The notes beneath the pieces were generated by a model. That model worked only from the letters and a program-made list of their open reading frames with translations, was not told the origin of the DNA and searched no databases. Shown here piece by piece: positions 12,613-16,431 of a DNA stretch of 16,431 nucleotides. Each line of letters starts with the position of its first letter. The first letter of the stretch is position 1. A program made the translations under genes and the position numbers. Origin of the DNA: Chloroflexota bacterium (GTDB taxonomy: Bacteria > Chloroflexota > Limnocylindria > QHBO01); contig VBGQ01000065.1 in the NCBI GenBank assembly GCA_005882055.1, positions 1-16,431 on the forward strand, in the 5' to 3' direction.

Positions 12613-13653
12613 TCAGCCCGCGGACCGATGGAGCTGGCTCCGCAGCACCTCGGCTGCATACTCCGGCGCCGCCGGGTTGACCGCCAGCGCGGTCGCGCGC
12701 TCCAGTCCGGCGATCACCCGCAGGCGAGGGTGCAGCTCCCAGTGCCAATGAAAGGTCTGGTCGAGGCGCTCGCCGGCGGGGGCGGTGTGCAGGAAGAGGT
12801 TGTAAGGAGGATCTCCGAGCGCTCCGAGCGTGAGCAGCGCCCGCTGAACCGTCGCGCGACAAGCCGCGATCGCGTCGTCATCGAGGCTCGTGAAGTCCGC
12901 CGCGTGCTCGCGGGGGACGATCATCAGCTCGAAGGCGGATCTGGCGGCGGCCGGCGCGAAGACCACGAACGCCTCGTCGGCGAAGATGAGCCGCTCTCCG
13001 GCCTCCTCTTCCGCCTTGGCCAGGCCGCACCACACGCACGCCCGTCGGCTGATCATGTGCCGCGCCCCGCCCCCGATCTCCTCCGCCACCCAATGCGGGA
13101 TCTGTGGGATCGCGTACAGCTCCAGATTCAGGTGCTGGCTGCGTGACCCCGCCTGGCGGCCGTAGCTCTGCACCGCCTGGACGTAGCGCTGCTCGCCTTC
13201 GGCCAGCGGTTGCTCTCCGATCTCTCGCATCGTGTCCCGGAGGCCTCGAAGCAGGTTGACCGCCAGCTGCGGACGCGCCTCCGCGAGGCTCTCGTGGTGC
13301 CCGCGCGGGCCCACCAGGATCTCCCAGCTCCCGGAGCTCGCCTGCACCTCGCTCATGGCCATCTGCGCCGCCTGGTCCTTCGCGGGATCGATGCGGTGGA
13401 ATGCATCAGTCCGCAGCGTCACCCGGCGTACCCGGTCGTCATCCTCGGTAGGCGCCTCGTCGCAGTGGCGGCAGTGGGACCCCTCCACGGGCAGCGCCTC
13501 GACGGCGAACGAGCTGTGCTCGAACGAGCGGTCGGTGACGATGGCCGACCACCAGCCGGTGATCGGGTCACGCCGGAGCTCGAACACGCCGGCATCGTAC
13601 CCGAGCGTCAGGACCCGGTCGCAGTCCCCTGCCGGCGTGGAAGCGCCAGCCAT
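12613..13653 (-). CDS. GalT-like nucleotidylyltransferase homolog lacking the catalytic histidine
   Basis: The 346 residues follow galactose-1-phosphate uridylyltransferases of the HIT superfamily: FELRRDPITGWWSAIVTDR (24-42), a zinc pair CRHC (61-64), a second pair CVWC (206-209), FELMIVPREH (241-250), FHWHWELHPRL (301-311) and NPAAPEYAAEVLR (326-338). The active-site loop normally reads HPHSQ or HPHGQ, with the second histidine as the nucleophile. Here it is HLNLE (174-178), so N176 replaces it. The reading frame is intact on both sides, so this is not a frameshift. It probably cannot form the uridylyl-enzyme and may bind a nucleotide sugar or do other chemistry. The ATG at 13653 overlaps the GNAT gene by 46 bases, and a GTG at 13587 is an alternative start. 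Confidence 0.8.
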   Translation of the reverse strand: MAGASTPAGDCDRVLTLGYDAGVFELRRDPITGWWSAIVTDRSFEHSSFAVEALPVEGSHCRHCDEAPTEDDDRVRRVTLRTDAFHRIDPAKDQAAQMAMSEVQASSGSWEILVGPRGHHESLAEARPQLAVNLLRGLRDTMREIGEQPLAEGEQRYVQAVQSYGRQAGSRSQHLNLELYAIPQIPHWVAEEIGGGARHMISRRACVWCGLAKAEEEAGERLIFADEAFVVFAPAAARSAFELMIVPREHAADFTSLDDDAIAACRATVQRALLTLGALGDPPYNLFLHTAPAGERLDQTFHWHWELHPRLRVIAGLERATALAVNPAAPEYAAEVLRSQLHRSAG

Positions 13654-14210
13654 TCGTCGCGGAGCAGCGCCATGCGGATCACGTCCGAGTGCTCACCGCC
13701 CTTGAAGAGCGCGTGCCGCATGGTGCCCTCGACGGTGAAGCCGGCCTTCTCGTAGCTGCGGCGGGCCCGGAGGTTCTGCTCGTAGACATCCAGCCATAGC
13801 CGCTCCAATCGGAGTGCGCTGAAGCCGAAGTCGGCGACGGCGTTGAGGGCATCGGTGCCGTAGCCCCTGTCCCACTCGTCCTTTTCGCCGATGGCGATGC
13901 CGAACGCGGCCGAGCCCGCCTCACGGTCGACTTCGTGCAGGCCAACGGTGCCGATGGAGCGGCCATCCTCCAGCAGGCAGATGACGAAGTGGTAGTCGCG
14001 CTTGCCCTCCCGCTCGAGCATGCCGTCGAACCAGCGCTCCTCCGCAGTGCGGCCCAGTGGGGACCGCATCCCCAGGTAGCGCATCGTGTCCGCGTCGTTG
14101 AACCAGCGCACGAAGTCATCGAGGTCGCTGCGCTCACTTGGACGCAGGTAGACCTTCTCGCCGCGGACGATGGGGTTGGCTGGGGGAGCGGCCTGCTTCT
14201 CGGTCGTCAT
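13608..14210 (-). CDS. GNAT-family N-acetyltransferase (RimJ/RimL-like)
   Basis: This 200-residue acetyl-CoA-dependent transferase has the RimJ/RimL layout: VYLRPSERSDLDDFVRWFND (20-39), IGTVGLHEVDREAGSAAFGI (86-105), the acetyl-CoA pyrophosphate loop DRGYGTDA (114-121) and NLRARRSYEKAGFTVEGTMR (146-165). Such enzymes acetylate protein N-termini, amino acids or antibiotics; the substrate is not evident. I start it at the ATG at 14210, preceded by GAGACCG, instead of an upstream in-frame ATG that lacks family sequence and would reach the divergent OsmC gene. It shares 46 bases with the GalT-like gene downstream, so the two are probably co-expressed. Confidence 0.9.
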   Translation of the reverse strand: MTTEKQAAPPANPIVRGEKVYLRPSERSDLDDFVRWFNDADTMRYLGMRSPLGRTAEERWFDGMLEREGKRDYHFVICLLEDGRSIGTVGLHEVDREAGSAAFGIAIGEKDEWDRGYGTDALNAVADFGFSALRLERLWLDVYEQNLRARRSYEKAGFTVEGTMRHALFKGGEHSDVIRMALLRDEWLALPRRQGTATGS

Positions 14211-14266
14211 CGGTCTCGAATAAGGGTAGGCTCGGGCGAGCAGGATACACAGCAGGAGGCGCATCG

Positions 14267-14710
14267 ATGGCTGCGGTCCGAACGGCGACGGTGACCTGGC
14301 AGGGCGACCTGGCGAATGGCAGCGGTGGCGTCAGCTCGGGGTCGAGCGGGACGTTCCAGGATCTGCCGGTCAGCTGGGCCTCGCGAACCGAAGCCCCCGA
14401 GGGACGGACCTCGCCGGAGGAGCTGCTCGCCGCAGCGCACGCGAGCTGCTTCGCGATGGCCTTCTCCGCCGGCCTCGGCAAGGCGGGCACCCCGCCGGAG
14501 CATCTTCACGTGGAAGCGGAGGTGACCTTCGACAAAGTCGGCGACGACTGGACGGTGGTCTCGTCGGCGCTGACGGTGCTCGGGCGAGCTCCGGGATCGA
14601 GCGAGGAAGACTTCCTAGCCGCCGCCGAGGCCGCCAAGGATGGCTGCCCGATCTCTCGCGCCCTCAAGGGGAATGTGCAGCTCTCCGTCGACGCCACCTA
14701 CGAGGAGTAG
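14267..14710 (+). CDS. OsmC-family hydroperoxide reductase
   Basis: The 147 residues contain the two redox cysteines of the OsmC/Ohr fold, C61 in SPEELLAAAHASCFAMAFS and C127 in DGCPISRAL, with the TSPEELLAAA helix and R40 before it. These proteins reduce organic and fatty-acid hydroperoxides with thiol cofactors in the cytoplasm. The size and the GKAGTPPEHLHVEAEV central strand point to OsmC rather than Ohr. A strong AGGAGG (14254-14259) seven bases before the ATG fixes the start. It is divergent from the GNAT gene with a 56-base gap, which must hold its promoter, and it converges on pckA. The motifs are complete, so it should be active. Confidence 0.92.
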   Translation: MAAVRTATVTWQGDLANGSGGVSSGSSGTFQDLPVSWASRTEAPEGRTSPEELLAAAHASCFAMAFSAGLGKAGTPPEHLHVEAEVTFDKVGDDWTVVSSALTVLGRAPGSSEEDFLAAAEAAKDGCPISRALKGNVQLSVDATYEE

Positions 14711-14761
14711 GCCGCGCTAGGAGACCGATGCCAGGATCTCGGGCAGGAGCCCCGGGTAGCG

Positions 14762-16201
14762 CTACAGGAATTCGATCCGATCTCGCTTGAGCCGGCTGAC
14801 GAAGTCCGGATCGGCCTCCCAGCGGATGGTGCCCTCGGCGATCGCCTTCACCGCAGCCCCGGAGTGCTCGATCTCGATCTTCTTGGAGCCTGGCCTATCG
14901 GTCCCGCCTCCGACACGGCCGGTGTTGAGGAGGAACACCTCGAAGCGGCACGAATCCATGAGCTCGTGCAGGCGGTTGGCCTGCTGCTCGTCGCGATACG
15001 GGAAGAAGGGGTTCGTGCCCGGCACGCGCAATGCCTTGCCCTCTTCCGCCTTGCCGCCCGCTGATGTTCCCTGGGTCTCGCCGAGCATGAAGAAGGCCGC
15101 CGCCTGTTCTCTGCTGAGCCGGGCGACGGCCGGGATCATGTTGTCGTTGCGGTTGAGGATCAGGAGCTGCGTCACCGCCCCGACCTCGCGCGGGTCGCGC
15201 CAGATGCCCAGCGAGGACATGGGGAACGTAGCCCGCCCGTTCTTGGTGTACGAGGTATCGAAGAAGTCGACCGGACCCCCGTCCACCTGCTGCGACACGT
15301 TCTCCAGGTAGGCGTCCGGCTTGGTGACCGCACCGTGGATGGCCGGCTCGTGTCGCGGATCCAGCCCAAAGGTCTTGGCGAAGCACCCGTTCTCGGTGCC
15401 GACCACCTTGCCCCCACCGAAGAGACCGATGAAGTCGTCCTGCACTGGTTGGCTGTTGTTCTGCCGGGTGAAGGTGGTCGTGGTCTTGCCGGTTCCCGAG
15501 AGGCCGATGATCAGCAGCACCTGCTCGCCGCGGTCGGTGGGGATCACCTTGCAGCCGGCGTGCATCGCCAGGCCGCCCCGGGCGTAGACCATCGCGTTCC
15601 ACATCCGGAGGCCGCCCTTCTTCGACTCGCCGAAGTAATCCGAGTTCATGACCCGGGTGATGCCGGCATCCAGGTCGACGGCGATCAGGCGCTCCTGTGG
15701 GTAGTCGGGCATCGGCAGGTTGGGGGTGTAGATCATGACCAGCTCGGGGTCCCAGTCGTGCGCGGGGGCATCGGGCGGGAAGTAGAGCTGGGCCTGCATG
15801 CCAGCGATGTTTGCGTTCGACTCCTCGATGTAGAGCCGGACCCGTGCGCGCTGGTCCGGCTCATTGCCGACGTACCCGTCGATCACCAGCATGGCGCGGC
15901 CGGCGATGAACTCGGCCTGCAGCTGCGCGACGCGCTGGCCCTCCTCGGTCGGGATCGCCTGCCCGGTGGTGATGCTCGGGTCGTCGGTGACGAGGTAGGT
16001 GGAGGCCGTCGAGCGGCTCGTCACGCGCGTCTGGACGTTGTAGTTGCCGAAGCTGGTGCGCCTGGCGTGGGCCATTCGGCTGGTGAGCTCCTGGAGCTCC
16101 GCCGCATTCGGGTTGTAACGAACCGATCGAGCGGCGGGGAGCCGGACTCCCTTGGGCCCCATCGGTGTCTTCGATGCGGCCGAGTCAGCGAGCACACTCA
16201 T
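14762..16201 (-). CDS. pckA: Phosphoenolpyruvate carboxykinase, ATP-type, divergent
   Basis: It interconverts oxaloacetate plus ATP with PEP, CO2 and ADP at the gluconeogenic branch. Recognised parts: YFGESKKGGLRMWNAM (189-204, the catalytic lysine region), LAMHAGC (211-217, metal-ligand histidine H214), the P-loop GLSGTGKTT (233-241), the metal aspartates in VQDDF (253-257), NGCFAKTFGL (271-280), TKNGRATFP (319-327, R323) and LLNTGRVGGG (424-433). The core catalytic residues are present, but several motifs differ from the common enzyme (QDDF for GDDE, ENGCFAK for EGGCYAK, NTGRVGG for NTGWxGG), and at 479 residues it is shorter than the usual 520-540. It may represent a distinct clade. The ATG at 16201 has GGAGG 13 bases upstream, a long spacing. 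It converges with the OsmC gene. Confidence 0.9.
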   Translation of the reverse strand: MSVLADSAASKTPMGPKGVRLPAARSVRYNPNAAELQELTSRMAHARRTSFGNYNVQTRVTSRSTASTYLVTDDPSITTGQAIPTEEGQRVAQLQAEFIAGRAMLVIDGYVGNEPDQRARVRLYIEESNANIAGMQAQLYFPPDAPAHDWDPELVMIYTPNLPMPDYPQERLIAVDLDAGITRVMNSDYFGESKKGGLRMWNAMVYARGGLAMHAGCKVIPTDRGEQVLLIIGLSGTGKTTTTFTRQNNSQPVQDDFIGLFGGGKVVGTENGCFAKTFGLDPRHEPAIHGAVTKPDAYLENVSQQVDGGPVDFFDTSYTKNGRATFPMSSLGIWRDPREVGAVTQLLILNRNDNMIPAVARLSREQAAAFFMLGETQGTSAGGKAEEGKALRVPGTNPFFPYRDEQQANRLHELMDSCRFEVFLLNTGRVGGGTDRPGSKKIEIEHSGAAVKAIAEGTIRWEADPDFVSRLKRDRIEFL

Positions 16202-16226
16202 CTGGTGGCGTGATCCTCCAAGTCGG

Positions 16227-16261
16227 GCATCGCCGGGAGAGGGGCCGGATCAGGGCGATGC
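16227..16261 (-). promoter_or_regulatory. Inverted repeat in the presumed pckA 5' leader
   Basis: GCATCGCC and GGCGATGC form eight perfect pairs around 19 bases, in the 111-base gap upstream of pckA. A weak -10-like TACGAT (16280-16275) lies before it, so the repeat would be transcribed. With no T-run it is not a terminator of the upstream gene. Its role is unknown. Confidence 0.25.
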
Positions 16262-16312
16262 GGGGTTGGCGGACATCGTAGCAATTCGGCGGCCAGCGAA
16301 CCCCGGGCGATC

Positions 16313-16431
16313 TCAGGGGTTCTCTCCAGAGAGGATGCGTGCCAGCACCCCTCGATCCAGGTTGCCTCCGGAGACCACCGCAACGACACCCTCACGGCCC
16401 GCGCGACCGGTGAGAGCGGCGGCGACCGATG
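16313..16431 (-). CDS. Threonine/serine dehydratase, C-terminal end only
   Basis: Only the last 38 codons are in the window, ending at TGA (16315-16313). They read SVAAALTGRAGREGVVAVVS, then GGNLDRGVLARIL, the standard C-terminal end of the PLP-dependent catalytic domain of threonine ammonia-lyases, in which the SGGN motif helps hold the cofactor region. No C-terminal ACT regulatory domain follows, so it is the short catabolic (TdcB-like) or racemase-like form rather than the long IlvA with regulatory domain. The gene starts outside the window and runs toward pckA on the same strand. The family is fairly certain; the exact substrate is not. Confidence 0.75.
   Translation of the reverse strand, partial: SVAAALTGRAGREGVVAVVSGGNLDRGVLARILSGENP

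Noticed and set aside
14711..14761. Possible bidirectional terminator between the OsmC gene and pckA
   Set aside because: Only short imperfect pairings (such as CGGG with CCCG) and no T-run on either strand.

Overview
This is a high-GC stretch of about 16.4 kb, tightly packed with genes and with many 4-base ATGA/GTGA start-stop overlaps. It has no RNA genes, insertion sequences or CRISPR arrays that I can see. The gene content (pyrimidine operon with PyrR, ATP-type PEP carboxykinase, CcoN-like membrane protein, ECF sigma with a membrane anti-sigma factor) and codon style suggest a free-living high-GC bacterium. An uncultured Chloroflexota (Limnocylindria-like) or an actinobacterium-like lineage is my guess, not a demonstrated assignment.

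Layout. 1-1065 (-): acyltransferase-3 membrane protein, cut by the window edge. 1277-4476 (+): a coupled cluster of a heme-copper-oxidase subunit I homolog that lacks every heme and copper ligand, a membrane-anchored mono-heme cytochrome c, a stand-alone NAD(P)HX epimerase and a methyltransferase C-terminal fragment. 10293 down to 4436 (-): one pyrimidine transcription unit, with promoter, PyrR-binding hairpin, an unlisted 23-residue leader peptide, pyrR, pyrB and pyrC. Four uncharacterised genes follow (LarC1-like, two-TM protein, 108-aa protein, 278-aa duplicated-domain protein), then a pyrE that has lost its PRPP loop and reading frame. 12592 down to 10337 (-): ECF sigma factor with a likely self-recognised promoter, and its zinc-finger anti-sigma factor with a beta-propeller ectodomain. 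14210 down to 12613 (-): GNAT acetyltransferase and a GalT-like protein without the catalytic histidine. 14267-14710 (+): OsmC-type peroxidase. 16201-14762 (-): ATP-type PEP carboxykinase. 16431-16313 (-): the last 38 codons of a threonine/serine dehydratase.

The two strongest new observations are these. (1) The CcoN-like protein keeps the C-family fold signatures while all six canonical histidines are replaced, and it is coupled to an apparently intact cytochrome c. (2) The pyr leader has a near-consensus PyrR hairpin one base upstream of the Shine-Dalgarno of a hidden leader peptide. The stop codon of that peptide overlaps the start of an SD-less pyrR, which predicts translational repression relayed by coupling. 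A recurring theme is homologs of known enzymes with key residues or domains missing (CcoN-like, GalT-like, LarC-like, PyrE, methyltransferase fragment).
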